Source: Candidatus Goldiibacteriota bacterium (GTDB taxonomy: Bacteria > Oederibacteriota > JAAXVQ01). Taken from it: a DNA stretch of 47,661 nucleotides. Below are positions 1-8,370 of this stretch, in pieces. Numbering within the stretch: position 1 is the stretch's first letter; every line of letters begins with the position of its first letter. The stretch is from positions 1 through 47,661 of the forward strand of contig JAGVPM010000087.1 in NCBI GenBank assembly GCA_020052235.1, in the 5' to 3' direction. The notes below the pieces were generated by a model that was not told where the DNA came from, searched no databases, and worked only from the letters and a program-made list of their open reading frames with translations. The position numbers and the translations under genes are program-made.

Positions 1-195
1 CCCCTCACCCTCTCCCTCTCCCGCAGCTAACGCCGGGGAGAGGGGATATTATATGATGCTCATTCCTCTCGTTGAGACAGTTGTGACACAGTCTCTTGAT
101 GGGAGGGGGCGAGGGGGAGGGTGATGAGCTTTTCTGCAAATACTTTTAGCCCCCTCCCCTAGCCCCTCCCACCACAACCTGGGGAGGGGAATATT
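1..195. repeat. C/G-rich interspersed repeat cluster downstream of hisC
   Basis: No gene is visible in the first 259 bases. The stretch holds purine/pyrimidine-biased blocks of the type CCCTCACCCTCTCCCTCTCCC (about 5-24) and, inverted, GGGAGGGGGCGAGGGGGAGGG (about 100-121). A third block at 148-190 forms a hairpin between AGCCCCTCCC and GGGGAGGGG. Elements of this kind recur between genes in many bacterial genomes. The rest, 196-259, is AT-rich and looks empty. No T-run follows the hairpin on the minus strand, so it is not a textbook terminator for hisC. Confidence 0.6.
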
Positions 196-259
196 TTTTT
201 CATGCTTCCTTCAGTTTTCTCATAAATCTTTTAACATTACTTAATTACATTAGTTCGGT

Positions 260-1363
260 TTAAACATTAAACGACGAATTTTGAATGGCCTTGATGGCTT
301 CGATTAGACGTTCATTTTGATCCCGCGTGCCCAAGGTAATCCGGACATAAGGGCCCGGCATGGGACGTATGATCACGCCGTGTTTCATTAATTCCGCAAA
401 CCAGGTCTGTCCCGTCCCCCGGGGCACATTCGCAAACACGAAATTGGTTTGGGAAGGAACTGCTTCAAATCCATATTTGCCCAAATGAACCGTCAGCCAT
501 TCCCTTTCACGCCGGGCCAAAGCCACGCTGCGTTTGACGTGCAGGCTGTCGGCCAAAGCGGCCATGGCCGCTTCCTGGGCAATATGGTTCACGTTAAACG
601 GAGCCCGCACGCGCTCCACGGCATGCGCCACTTCCGGAGACACCAACCCATAGCCGACCCGCATCCCTGCCAGGCCGTACGCTTTGGAGAAGGTGCGCAG
701 CACGGCCACATTGGGCTGGCGCAAAACCCAGCTGAGTGAATCCGGACGCCACAGCGGATCCGTGTATTCATAATACGCTTCATCCAAAACCAGCAGGCAG
801 GACGCAGGCACGCGCCGCACAAACTTTTCCAATTCCGTGGGTGAAACCATGGTGCCGGTCGGATTATTGGGATTGGCGATAAAAATAATTTTGGTGCGGT
901 CGGTAACGGCTTTGCTCAAGGCTTTTAGATCGAAGGTAAACTCGCGCATGGGGGTCGCAACGAAACGCGCTTCGGCGAGTTGGGCCACGGCCGGATACAC
1001 CGCAAAAGACATTTGCGAAGTCAACACCTCGTCGCCGGGATTGAGAAAAGCCTGGCCCAGCAGCAAAAGCAATTCATTGGACCCGGACCCCAAAATAATG
1101 CCTTCGGGGTTCCAGTCATAAAACTTAGCCAAGGCATGACGCAAGCGGTAACAAGAACCGTCCGGGTACATAGCCGCGGCCGCAACCGCTTTTTCAGCCG
1201 CGCGCATGGCTTTGGCGGACGGTCCCAATGGATTTTCATTGCTGGCAAGTTTGATGACATCTTTCAGGCCCAATTCCCGCTGGACTTCTTCAATGGGCTT
1301 TCCGGGCTGATAGGGAACGACGGCCTGCAAACATTTACGGGCGGACAAGACATTTTTTTTCAT
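260..1363 (-). CDS. hisC: Histidinol-phosphate aminotransferase
   Basis: This 367-residue protein is a fold-type I PLP aminotransferase of the HisC family. It transfers the amino group from glutamate to imidazole-acetol phosphate in histidine synthesis, and many members also act on prephenate or phenylpyruvate. Visible signatures are SNENPLG at 41-47, NPNNPTG at 164-170, DEAYYEY at 194-200 and the PLP lysine in RTFSKAYGLAG (Lys227). Length is normal for the family. The ATG lies 8 bases after GAGGTG and overlaps the pheA stop codon as ATGA. Because it is coupled to pheA rather than to other his genes, it may serve phenylalanine/tyrosine transamination; that part is inference. Confidence 0.93.
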   Translation of the reverse strand: MKKNVLSARKCLQAVVPYQPGKPIEEVQRELGLKDVIKLASNENPLGPSAKAMRAAEKAVAAAAMYPDGSCYRLRHALAKFYDWNPEGIILGSGSNELLLLLGQAFLNPGDEVLTSQMSFAVYPAVAQLAEARFVATPMREFTFDLKALSKAVTDRTKIIFIANPNNPTGTMVSPTELEKFVRRVPASCLLVLDEAYYEYTDPLWRPDSLSWVLRQPNVAVLRTFSKAYGLAGMRVGYGLVSPEVAHAVERVRAPFNVNHIAQEAAMAALADSLHVKRSVALARREREWLTVHLGKYGFEAVPSQTNFVFANVPRGTGQTWFAELMKHGVIIRPMPGPYVRITLGTRDQNERLIEAIKAIQNSSFNV

Positions 1364-2433
1364 GCGCGTTCACCTCGCGGGTACGATCCCAGAACCTTCA
1401 GGGTAGAAGTCAGAGGCTGCAGAGCCTTTAAAACCCGGCGCACTTTCGGGTCCTGAATATGGCCGTAGCAATCAATAAAAAAAATATAGTTCCATACCCG
1501 CAACTTCGATGGCCGCGATTCAATGCTGGACAAGTTGACCCGGTTTTGGGCAAACGGCTTCAAAATATGATACAGCGCTCCCACCCGGTCCTTGATGGCC
1601 AGCATGATGGATGTTTTATCGTGTCCGGTCGGACCGGGCACTTGGCGCCCCAGCACTAAAAAACGCGTGGTGTTGTCGGGTTGATCTTCAATGCCTTTTT
1701 CCAAAATGTTCAATTCATAGAGTTTGGCGGCCATGCGCGAGGCAATGGCTGCGGAAAATTTAGTTTTGGTTGCCAGTTCGGCAGCCTTGGAATTGGAAAT
1801 CGCTTCCACCACTTCCACATCCGGCATGTTGCTGTCCAGCCACAAGCGGCACTGCCCCAAAGTTTGCGGGTGGATAAAAAGCTTACGGATCCGGGAGCGG
1901 TCGGTTTCGCGGGAAAGCAGATTGTGCATGATGCGCAGGGATATTTCCGCACAAATTTTCACTTGGGAATCGGCGAACATATCCAGAGTGTGATTGACAA
2001 TCCCCTCGGTGGAATTTTCAATCGGCACCACGCCATAATCCGCGCGCTCGCGTTCCACTTCGCGGAATACATCCGCAATGCCGCGCAGCGGCAATAAAAT
2101 CGTCGAAGAACCAAAACGCTCGCGCGCGGCCTGATGCGTGTAACTTCCTTCCGGCCCGAAATAGGCAATGCGCAATTTGGATTGCAGTGAAATGGAGGCG
2201 GAAATGATTTCCCTGTATATCGATTGCACGGCCGGAGCCGGCAGCAATCCCTCGCGCGATAAAAGCTCAAGGCGCTGCAACAATTGGCTCTCGCGGTCGG
2301 GGGCAAAAACAGGAGCATTGACGCGGCGTTTCTGATGGGAGACTTCCACGGACAAACCCGCCCGCTCGTTGAGCAACTTCACGATCTGAACGTCCAAACG
2401 GTCAATGGACCGCCGAATTTTCGCAAGGCTCAT
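1360..2433 (-). CDS. pheA: Bifunctional chorismate mutase / prephenate dehydratase (P-protein)
   Basis: The 357-residue protein has the three-part layout of bacterial P-proteins. An all-helical AroQ-type chorismate mutase occupies about 1-85, prephenate dehydratase about 87-265, and a C-terminal ACT domain about 273-350. The dehydratase shows AYFGPEGSYTHQA near 90-102, ENSTEG at 139-144 and the catalytic TRF motif at 256-258. The ACT domain carries ESRP at 305-308, the phenylalanine-binding signature, so feedback inhibition by Phe is expected. It converts chorismate through prephenate to phenylpyruvate. The start has a good GAGGTGGG Shine-Dalgarno. It is translationally coupled to hisC, whose product could complete the pathway to phenylalanine. 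Confidence 0.94.
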   Translation of the reverse strand: MSLAKIRRSIDRLDVQIVKLLNERAGLSVEVSHQKRRVNAPVFAPDRESQLLQRLELLSREGLLPAPAVQSIYREIISASISLQSKLRIAYFGPEGSYTHQAARERFGSSTILLPLRGIADVFREVERERADYGVVPIENSTEGIVNHTLDMFADSQVKICAEISLRIMHNLLSRETDRSRIRKLFIHPQTLGQCRLWLDSNMPDVEVVEAISNSKAAELATKTKFSAAIASRMAAKLYELNILEKGIEDQPDNTTRFLVLGRQVPGPTGHDKTSIMLAIKDRVGALYHILKPFAQNRVNLSSIESRPSKLRVWNYIFFIDCYGHIQDPKVRRVLKALQPLTSTLKVLGSYPRGERA

Positions 2434-2450
2434 GTTCCCACCTCATTGCA

Positions 2451-2504
2451 TGTAGGGGCGATCCAAAGTGATCGCCCGGGCGAACATAAAGTTCGCCCCT
2501 GCAA
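2451..2504. repeat. Compound palindromic repeat between rluB-like gene and pheA
   Basis: TGTAGGGGCG at the left end pairs with CGCCCCTGCA at the right end. Inside sit two perfect hairpins, GGCGATC/GATCGCC and GGGCGAAC/GTTCGCCC. The whole can fold as a cruciform or three-way junction. It fills almost all of the 86-base gap and lies just upstream of the pheA ribosome-binding site. Confidence 0.75.
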
Positions 2505-2519
2505 ACATTAAAAAATATT

Positions 2520-3281
2520 TTACAACACAGGCTTTCCCTTCAACTTTTGGACTTCTTCCTGGGTTAAATACCGCCAACGCCCCAAGGGAACCCCCGCGGC
2601 CGATAAAAATCCGAACTTTACCCGGGTTAATTTGATCACCGGATGTCCAATCACCATGCACATTTTACGCACCTGGTGATGACGCCCTTCGTGGACCGTT
2701 ATCTCCAGCAAGGCGTTGCGTTCAAACGACTTGACCAGCCGTACCTTGGCCGGCAGCGTGGTTTCCATTCGCCCGGATTCCGAAGTTATCCGCACGCCTG
2801 CGGCCAGTTTCTGAATGGCCCGCGCCGAAGGCATGCCCTGCACTTTGGCCTGATAAGTTTTGGCAAATCCAAAACGGGGATGGGTCAGCCGCAGCGCCAA
2901 ATCACCGTCATTGGTCAGCAAGATCACACCCGACGTGTTCATGTCCAGGCGTCCCACCGGATATACATGCGAACGCACGCCGTGCAATAATTGCACCACG
3001 GTGTTGCGCCGTTGCGGGTCCTCGGAACTGGAAATCACGCCCTCGGGCTTATTTAAAAGCACATATACTTTCTGCTGGGGCCAAATCCGTTTGCCGGAAA
3101 TCTTTACCGAATCCGTTTCAGGGTCAACCTGTTCGGCCGGGGTGGCTGCAACTGTGCCGTTAACTGTAACTTTTCCCGAAAAAATAATCTGATCCGCTTC
3201 CCGTCTGGACACCGCGGCATTTTCGGCCAAATAACGGTTTAACCGCACAAAATGAATTTCACGATTACTTTCTTCTGTCAT
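2520..3281 (-). CDS. RsuA/RluB-family 23S or 16S rRNA pseudouridine synthase
   Basis: The 253-residue protein has an N-terminal S4 RNA-binding domain (about 12-58, starting VRLNRYLAENAAVSRREAD) followed by the pseudouridine synthase domain. The family motif VGRLDMNTSGVILLTNDGDL contains the catalytic aspartate, Asp113. Length and the presence of S4 fit RluB (23S U2605) best, but RsuA, RluE and RluF are close relatives, so no symbol is assigned. An ATG 18 bases further upstream is possible. The chosen start follows GGGGGT at proper distance. RsuA/RluB-type genes next to scpA/scpB are a common arrangement in bacteria. Confidence 0.9.
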   Translation of the reverse strand: MTEESNREIHFVRLNRYLAENAAVSRREADQIIFSGKVTVNGTVAATPAEQVDPETDSVKISGKRIWPQQKVYVLLNKPEGVISSSEDPQRRNTVVQLLHGVRSHVYPVGRLDMNTSGVILLTNDGDLALRLTHPRFGFAKTYQAKVQGMPSARAIQKLAAGVRITSESGRMETTLPAKVRLVKSFERNALLEITVHEGRHHQVRKMCMVIGHPVIKLTRVKFGFLSAAGVPLGRWRYLTQEEVQKLKGKPVL

Positions 3282-3319
3282 ATTACCCCCAAACCTCATC
3301 CGTACATAAAATCTTATTC

Positions 3320-3393
3320 ACCGCAGAGGCGCAGAGGACGCTGAGAAAAAACAAAATCCATGTAATGCTCTGCGAACTCTGCGTCTCTGCGGT
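3320..3393. repeat. Long imperfect palindrome (ACCGCAGAG...CTCTGCGGT family)
   Basis: The left arm ACCGCAGAGGCGCAGAGG (3320-3337) and right arm CTCTGCGTCTCTGCGGT (3377-3393) are near-complementary, separated by about 40 bases. The element exactly fills the space between the scpB stop and the leader of the pseudouridine synthase gene. Repeats with this core are widespread in unrelated bacterial genomes; I infer a non-autonomous mobile or REP-like element that may also form a transcript hairpin. Confidence 0.75.
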
Positions 3394-3398
3394 AAAAC

Positions 3399-4619
3399 TC
3401 AATTATAATATTTCTTTTTCTTGGCGCCGCCCTTGCCCGGCGCATCATCATCTTTTTCCGGGGACCCTAAATCATCAATATCATCCAAATCATCGTCGTC
3501 TTCATCGTCTTCTTCCGATTCTTCATCATCGTCGTCTTCGTCCGCATCATCTTCTAAATCATCATCGTCATCATCCTCGTCGTCATCGTCTTCTAAATCA
3601 TCTTCGTCTTCATCGTCTTCATCGTCTTCGTCTTCATCATCTTCGGCGTCTTCGAGATCCGCATCATCTTCCAAGTCTTCGTCATCCTCATCATCATCTT
3701 CCGGATCTTCATCATCGCCGTAATGACCGTCGTACTCATCTTTTTCTTTCCAGGCCGCGCGTACCGCTTCCCCCGAAGGGGCTGAATTCTCAACACCCGC
3801 TTCGGCAACGGTTTTATTGCCCGCGGTTTCCGATTCCAGTGCCGCAAGCACCTCAGCGGCAATCGGATGGCCATTGCCGCCATCGGCATTGGTTGTGTGC
3901 GTCTCCATGTAGGGTTGCATTGTTACCTCCGTGGTTTCAACAGTTTTTGATTCCGGTGAATCCGGCGTTTGGAGTAACGCTTCGGTTCCCGGTTCTAGGG
4001 CGGGTGAAGACTCGGTTTCTTCCTTGGTTTTGATCTTGGCGACCAAAGATCCTTCGGAATTCAGTTCCCAATCTTCCCCTACCTCATCTTGGCGGAGCAT
4101 GTCCTGGAGATCTTTCAATTCCGGCATGTCCGACAGATCTTTCAATCCGAAATAATGCAAAAACTCCTTGGTAGTGCCGTACAACAAGGGACGGCCGATC
4201 ACTTCCTTACGCCCAACCACGCGGATCAACTTGCGTTCCAGCAGAGAGTTCATGACCCCGTCCGCCGATACGCCGCGGATATCTTCCACCTCGGCTTTGG
4301 ATATGGGCTGCCGGTAGGCGACAATGGCCATGGTCTCCAAAGCCGCGCGCGACAATTTATTGCTGGCGCGGTTTTTATACAGTTTCCGTATCCAAGGCGC
4401 CAAGGACACCCGGGTTACCATCTGGTACCCTTCGGCAATTTCCACCAAATGAAACGCCCGGGCTTGGGTATCGTATTCGGCTTTCAATTCATCCAGGCAT
4501 TGAATAATATCGCGCCGGTCCATGTCCTCCAATAAAGTCTTGAGGGTGGACAGGGAGAGCGGTTTATCCGACACGAACAACAAACATTCAATGACTGTCT
4601 TTGCTTCTTTGATTTCCAT
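3399..4619 (-). CDS. scpB: Segregation and condensation protein B with long acidic tail
   Basis: Residues 1 to about 180 are a normal ScpB: two winged-helix domains containing ALETMAIVAYRQPISKAEVE and IGRPLLYGTTKEFL. ScpB works with ScpA and SMC in chromosome condensation. The usual length is near 190-200, but this protein runs to 406. After a Glu/Thr/Ser-rich linker comes an almost pure Asp/Glu block (301-392), ending in a basic GKGGAKKKKYYN tip. The ATG at 4619 is chosen because GGAGG lies 6 bases upstream; the frame is open further upstream but inside scpA. The start nearly abuts the scpA stop, so the pair is co-translated. Orthology is secure; the tail has no function I can assign. Confidence 0.93.
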   Translation of the reverse strand: MEIKEAKTVIECLLFVSDKPLSLSTLKTLLEDMDRRDIIQCLDELKAEYDTQARAFHLVEIAEGYQMVTRVSLAPWIRKLYKNRASNKLSRAALETMAIVAYRQPISKAEVEDIRGVSADGVMNSLLERKLIRVVGRKEVIGRPLLYGTTKEFLHYFGLKDLSDMPELKDLQDMLRQDEVGEDWELNSEGSLVAKIKTKEETESSPALEPGTEALLQTPDSPESKTVETTEVTMQPYMETHTTNADGGNGHPIAAEVLAALESETAGNKTVAEAGVENSAPSGEAVRAAWKEKDEYDGHYGDDEDPEDDDEDDEDLEDDADLEDAEDDEDEDDEDDEDEDDLEDDDDEDDDDDDLEDDADEDDDDEESEEDDEDDDDLDDIDDLGSPEKDDDAPGKGGAKKKKYYN

Positions 4620-4620
4620 A

Positions 4621-5397
4621 TTATTCCTCCAGACCCGCCAAGGCTGCCCGCGCCGAAGCCGCAAACTCATCCACGCGTTGCAGCAAAATGCGGTCAAACA
4701 CACGTTCTTGAATGACACGTATGGCTTTCAATCGCGCCAATTCCAAAATGGCCAAGAAAACAGTAACCATGCCCATGCGGCTGGTTTGATTTTTAATCAG
4801 TTCCACAAATTCCAAGGAAGACGATTCCTCCAACAAGTCCAAAATTTCATTAATTTTCTGGCTGGTCTTAAACTCCTCCCGATCAATTTCCCGGAACATT
4901 TCCGGCCGGGCATAGGTTAAAACCTGCTTAAACGCCGTAAGCAGGTCAAACAAATTGACCTCTTGAAACTCCGGCATGGATTCTTCTTCCTCGGGCGTCG
5001 GACCGTCTTCCTCGGGTTTCCCAACGGCCCGCCAATATACTTCCCTTTGGTATTGCTCCTTGGCTTCCAGTTTCAATGCCACTTCCTTATACCGCTTGTA
5101 TTCCAACAGTTGCCGGACCAAATCCGCGCGCGGGTCAACCTCGGCGCCTTCTTCTAATGCCAACGATTCCTGCGGCAGCAGCATACGGGACTTGATGTGC
5201 ATCAGGGTTGCGCCCATTAAAATAAAATCCCCAGCCACATCCAAATCCAATTCCTTGATCATTTCCACATAGCCCAAAAACTCTTCTAAAATTGAAGCAA
5301 TGGGAATATCGTAAATATCGATTTCATTTTTTTTGATCAAATACAACAACAGATCAAAAGGGCCTTCAAACACATCCAAATTCAACCGGTAACTCAT
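4621..5397 (-). CDS. scpA: Segregation and condensation protein A
   Basis: The 258-residue protein is the kleisin ScpA, which bridges SMC heads and binds ScpB. The N-terminus has the hallmark LDVFEGPFDLLLYLIKKNEI, and the C-terminus has the winged-helix region (FLAILELARLKAIRVIQE). A central acidic stretch, EEDGPTPEEEES, is the linker. The start at 5397 gives the canonical MSYRLNLDVFEG N-terminus and overlaps the trpS stop as ATGA; upstream in-frame codons belong to trpS sequence read in another frame. It sits between trpS and scpB, a neighbourhood common in bacteria. Confidence 0.94.
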   Translation of the reverse strand: MSYRLNLDVFEGPFDLLLYLIKKNEIDIYDIPIASILEEFLGYVEMIKELDLDVAGDFILMGATLMHIKSRMLLPQESLALEEGAEVDPRADLVRQLLEYKRYKEVALKLEAKEQYQREVYWRAVGKPEEDGPTPEEEESMPEFQEVNLFDLLTAFKQVLTYARPEMFREIDREEFKTSQKINEILDLLEESSSLEFVELIKNQTSRMGMVTVFLAILELARLKAIRVIQERVFDRILLQRVDEFAASARAALAGLEE

Positions 5398-6413
5398 GCC
5401 GCCTGCTTTCCTGTGGGGCGGGGACGCCAACCCATGGCTTGCCTGATCTTCTGCAAAGTTTCCTGCGCACACGTCCGGGCGGCTTCAGCGCCGTCGGACA
5501 AAATTTTATCCAATTGTTCCGGTGTGGCTGCCAATTGTTCGCGCCGGGTGCGAATGGGTTCAATGACGGCTTGCAAAATCGGCGCTAAGCCTTTTTTGCA
5601 GACCACGCAACCACGTTCCCCGGCCCGGCATTCCCGTTCGGCGGTCTCTGCCAAATCCGGACGGTAAATTTTATAAAACGCCAAGACCACGCACTTTTCC
5701 GGATTGCCCGGCGTATTGGCGCGCACTTTGTTCGGGTCCGTATACATTTGCATGATTTTACGGTTAATTTCATCCGCCGAATCCGAGAGCAGAATGGCGT
5801 TGCCGTAACTCTTGCTCATTTTACGCCCATCAATACCGGGCACCCGTGAACTCGGCGTGATGACCGATTGAGGCTCGGGCAAAACGTCGCCGTAAAAATG
5901 ATTCAGCCGCCGGGCAATTTCCCGCGTTATTTCCACATGCGGCAACTGGTCCGCCCCAACCGGCACGTGCGTGGCGCGGTACAATAAAATATCCGCCGCC
6001 TGCAAAATCGGATAGCCTAAAAAACCATAGGTGGACAAATCCTTGTCCGTGATTTCCTGCTGTTGTTCTTTGTAGGTCGGGCAGCGCTCAGCCCAAGCCA
6101 AGGGCGTAAGCATGCCCAAGATCACAAACAACTCGCTATGCTCGGCCACATCGGATTGCACGAACAACGTGGCGCGTTTTGGATCCACCCCCACGGCCAG
6201 CCAATCCAAAAGCAGCTCATGGGTGTTTTCGCGGACCGAGGCCGGCGATGCGTACTCGCTGGTTAAAGCATGCCAATCGGCAATCATGAAATAACAGCGG
6301 GCATCGTCGGCTTGAAACTCCAGATAATTTTTCAAAGCCCCTTCCCAATGGCCCAAATGCAGTTTGCCCGAGGGACGCATGCCGCTTAAAATAACTTTTT
6401 GACTTTCAGACAT
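5394..6413 (-). CDS. trpS: Tryptophanyl-tRNA synthetase
   Basis: This class Ic aminoacyl-tRNA synthetase is 339 residues, normal for bacterial TrpS. It charges tRNA-Trp. The ATP-binding HIGH-type motif is HLGH at 19-22 in GMRPSGKLHLGHW, and the second signature KMSKS is at 198-202 followed by SYGNAI. GADQLPHVEITREIARR is typical of the tryptophan subgroup. The C-terminal anticodon region contains CVVCKKGL. I place the start at MSESQK because GAGG is 7 bases upstream; an ATG six codons earlier lacks a site. The gene is coupled to scpA by a 4-base overlap. Confidence 0.95.
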   Translation of the reverse strand: MSESQKVILSGMRPSGKLHLGHWEGALKNYLEFQADDARCYFMIADWHALTSEYASPASVRENTHELLLDWLAVGVDPKRATLFVQSDVAEHSELFVILGMLTPLAWAERCPTYKEQQQEITDKDLSTYGFLGYPILQAADILLYRATHVPVGADQLPHVEITREIARRLNHFYGDVLPEPQSVITPSSRVPGIDGRKMSKSYGNAILLSDSADEINRKIMQMYTDPNKVRANTPGNPEKCVVLAFYKIYRPDLAETAERECRAGERGCVVCKKGLAPILQAVIEPIRTRREQLAATPEQLDKILSDGAEAARTCAQETLQKIRQAMGWRPRPTGKQAA

Positions 6414-6435
6414 AAATTCCTCAAATTTCATATTC

Positions 6436-6464
6436 GTAGGGTCCTTCGCATGCCTGGACCCTAC
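6436..6464. repeat. GTAGGG...CCCTAC palindrome between M50 protease gene and trpS
   Basis: A perfect 9-base inverted repeat, GTAGGGTCC (6436-6444) and GGACCCTAC (6456-6464), has an 11-base loop containing GCATGC. A second element with the same outline is at 8371-8398. It occupies most of the gap between the protease stop and the trpS ribosome-binding site. No T-run follows, so it is annotated as a repeat, not a terminator. Confidence 0.7.
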
Positions 6465-6468
6465 AGGA

Positions 6469-7119
6469 TCAAAACGGATTGCCGAACGGGCCCAAAAGCA
6501 GTTGCAACAGCAAATAAATCGGCACCATAAAAACCCGCAACAGTCCCGTGAAATAAAGGCCCATCAGAATTAAAAATCCAAAAGGCGCCAAACGCTGATA
6601 CTTGTATGCCCACGGGCCGGGCAAAAGCGCCACCACCAATTCAGAACCATCCAAGGGCGGAATAGGCAGCAAATTAAACGCAGCCAAAACCAAATTAATG
6701 GTCATTCCCGCTTCCAGCACCCGGCTGACTCCCGGATTATGCATAACTCCGGTGTAATGCCCCAACCATCCCGCCAAAATAAAAATAATCGCCAAAAGCA
6801 CATTGGCCACTGGACCGGCCAAGGATACGAACACCGAATCACGGCGGGGATGCTTAAAATTCTGAACCGTCACCAATACCGGGCGGGCATAGCCAAACAC
6901 CATGCTGCCCTGCGAAAAAACGATCAATAACAAAGGCAAAAGCACCGTCCCCCAGGGGTCGATATGTTTCATGGGATTTAGTGAAATCCGGCCCAACATG
7001 CGTCCGGTCGGATCGCCCAACTTATTGGCAACCCAGGCATGCGCCGCTTCATGGCAAACAATGGCCAGTAAAAAACCGGGAACAGCCAATAAAATGTTAA
7101 GTATCAATTGTGATTCCAC
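6469..7119 (-). CDS. Site-2 protease (peptidase family M50) membrane protein
   Basis: This 216-residue integral membrane protein belongs to the short M50 rhomboid-like/site-2 zinc protease group, like the one next to trpS or scpA in many bacteria. The zinc-binding HEAAH is at 23-27 in the first transmembrane helix, and the second metal motif NLLPIPPLDGSEL holds Asp157. About five or six hydrophobic helices are visible and no PDZ domain. It should cut a membrane-embedded substrate, which is unknown. Translation starts at GTG, with AGAGGG 8 bases upstream lying inside the end of a small upstream reading frame. It heads the probable trpS-scpAB operon. Confidence 0.9.
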   Translation of the reverse strand: MESQLILNILLAVPGFLLAIVCHEAAHAWVANKLGDPTGRMLGRISLNPMKHIDPWGTVLLPLLLIVFSQGSMVFGYARPVLVTVQNFKHPRRDSVFVSLAGPVANVLLAIIFILAGWLGHYTGVMHNPGVSRVLEAGMTINLVLAAFNLLPIPPLDGSELVVALLPGPWAYKYQRLAPFGFLILMGLYFTGLLRVFMVPIYLLLQLLLGPFGNPF

Positions 7120-7123
7120 TGCT

Positions 7124-7198
7124 TTACCCTCTATAAAGCTTCACCTGCAACCAGGCTTTTTCAACTTTACGCGCTGCGAGTTGCAAAGCCATGGTCAT
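7124..7198 (-). CDS. Possible 24-residue leader peptide upstream of the M50 protease gene
   Basis: An ATG 45 bases after the -10 element opens a 24-codon frame: MTMALQLAARKVEKAWLQVK followed by LYRG and TAA. Its stop codon lies within the Shine-Dalgarno/start region of the protease gene, which would favour coupling. AAAGG is 9 bases upstream. It has a single Trp codon, so a tryptophan attenuator is not convincing despite trpS downstream. It could be a coupling leader, a small protein or chance. Confidence 0.33.
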   Translation of the reverse strand: MTMALQLAARKVEKAWLQVKLYRG

Positions 7199-7242
7199 GG
7201 GTAAAAACCTTTGTTTTATGAGTGTTTTTCGAATCGCGAAAG

Positions 7243-7271
7243 AGTGTAACAAAGATGCGGGGCAGTGTCAA
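7243..7271 (-). promoter_or_regulatory. Strong sigma-70 type promoter for the M50-trpS-scpAB operon
   Basis: On the minus strand a perfect -35 TTGACA (7266-7271) is followed by exactly 17 bases and a -10 TACACT (7243-7248). It lies just beyond the DUF362 gene end and about 120 bases before the protease start. This is the best consensus promoter in the window. Confidence 0.72.
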
Positions 7272-7274
7272 TCT

Positions 7275-8345
7275 TCATTCAACCTCCCGCAACCGGTAGG
7301 TCCGGCTTCCCAAGCCGATTTTCTCTCCATGCTCAAGCTGGATTTGGCCATCCAAGCCCGGATACGATAATTCCGCCAAATCCCGGCCATGCTGCCGGCG
7401 AATCAAATCCATACAAGCCTGATCCACGGCCACAGGATCGGTGGAGGCTAAAACGCCTAAATCCGGAATAAATTTACTTTGCTGATATCCCATGCAATCA
7501 CAATCCTTGGTCATATTCATTGCTACATCAATAAACAAACACTTATCCCGCATGTGCTGAATCGCTCCCAAAGCGTGTTCAGCCATATGTTTCTCCATGA
7601 GCCCGCTTTCCATGCCCCAATTATAGGTTACGGCGTCAAAGCGGCATACAGCCGCGCACTCCCCGCACCCAATGCATTTTTCTTTTTGAATGAAGGCCTT
7701 GCCTTTTTTTTCCACAATCGCGTCCTCGGGGCACCAGGTAAGGCATTTTTTGCAAAACGTGCATTTGGCGGTCCGAATTTCCGGATGCATGGATGAATGC
7801 TGGCGCAACTTCCCCATGCGCGATGCCAAACCCATGCCCAGGGTTTTCAGCGTAGCGCCAAACCCGCTCCCCAAATGCCCAGTGGCATGCGCCACGGAAA
7901 CCAAAGCATCGGCCATCAATATTTCGCGCGCGATTTTAACGCGCTGGTTCAATTCCCCGGGAATGGCCACCTCGGTCTCAGTGTTCCCTGCCAAACCATC
8001 GGCCGAAATAAAAGGCAGTCCGGTTGCTTCAAAGGTAAATCCGTGCCGTTGGGCGTGAATAAAATGTTTGATGGCATTTTCACGCTCCCCGCGATAGAGC
8101 GTCGAAGTTTCGGTTAAAAAAGGCTGCCCTTGGAGAGCTTTGAGCTTTTCCCCCAAAACCCGGTACACGGCCGGAGGTACATACGTATGGTTGTGCAACT
8201 CACCGACGTGGCATTTGACAGCCACGAAATCACCAGCTGATATCCGGGTTGAACCTCCGGCTGCGTCAAATACTTTCCCTACGGAATCCGCCATGGTTTC
8301 AGGCGCTGCGCCGTCTTCCAGTGCTTGGTAGAATACATCCGCCAT
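7275..8345 (-). CDS. DUF362 protein with two 4Fe-4S clusters
   Basis: The 356-residue protein has an N-terminal DUF362 domain (about 1-185) and a C-terminal bacterial ferredoxin domain. Two CxxCxxCxxxC motifs are present, with cysteines at 195, 198, 201, 205 and 224, 227, 230, 234, enough for two 4Fe-4S clusters. It has no signal peptide, so it should be cytoplasmic. DUF362 iron-sulfur proteins are common in anaerobes, and their reaction is mostly unknown; electron transfer is the safe statement. GGGGAG sits properly before the ATG. The gene stands alone between a terminator and the next promoter, so it is probably monocistronic. Confidence 0.88.
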   Translation of the reverse strand: MADVFYQALEDGAAPETMADSVGKVFDAAGGSTRISAGDFVAVKCHVGELHNHTYVPPAVYRVLGEKLKALQGQPFLTETSTLYRGERENAIKHFIHAQRHGFTFEATGLPFISADGLAGNTETEVAIPGELNQRVKIAREILMADALVSVAHATGHLGSGFGATLKTLGMGLASRMGKLRQHSSMHPEIRTAKCTFCKKCLTWCPEDAIVEKKGKAFIQKEKCIGCGECAAVCRFDAVTYNWGMESGLMEKHMAEHALGAIQHMRDKCLFIDVAMNMTKDCDCMGYQQSKFIPDLGVLASTDPVAVDQACMDLIRRQHGRDLAELSYPGLDGQIQLEHGEKIGLGSRTYRLREVE

Positions 8346-8370
8346 GGTGCTCTCCCCTTACGGCTAAAAC

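Noticed and set aside
980-1456. Plus-strand frame of 158 codons against hisC/pheA
   Set aside because: Antisense shadow of two well-recognised genes, no ribosome-binding site.
3421-3723. Plus-strand poly-Ser frame
   Set aside because: Complement of the Asp/Glu tail of scpB. The minus frame belongs to a recognised protein.
6436-6464. GTAGGG palindrome as a rho-independent terminator
   Set aside because: No T-run on either strand after the stem.
7124-7198. Tryptophan attenuator before trpS
   Set aside because: Only one Trp codon, no terminator/antiterminator hairpins, and the M50 gene stands between the leader and trpS.
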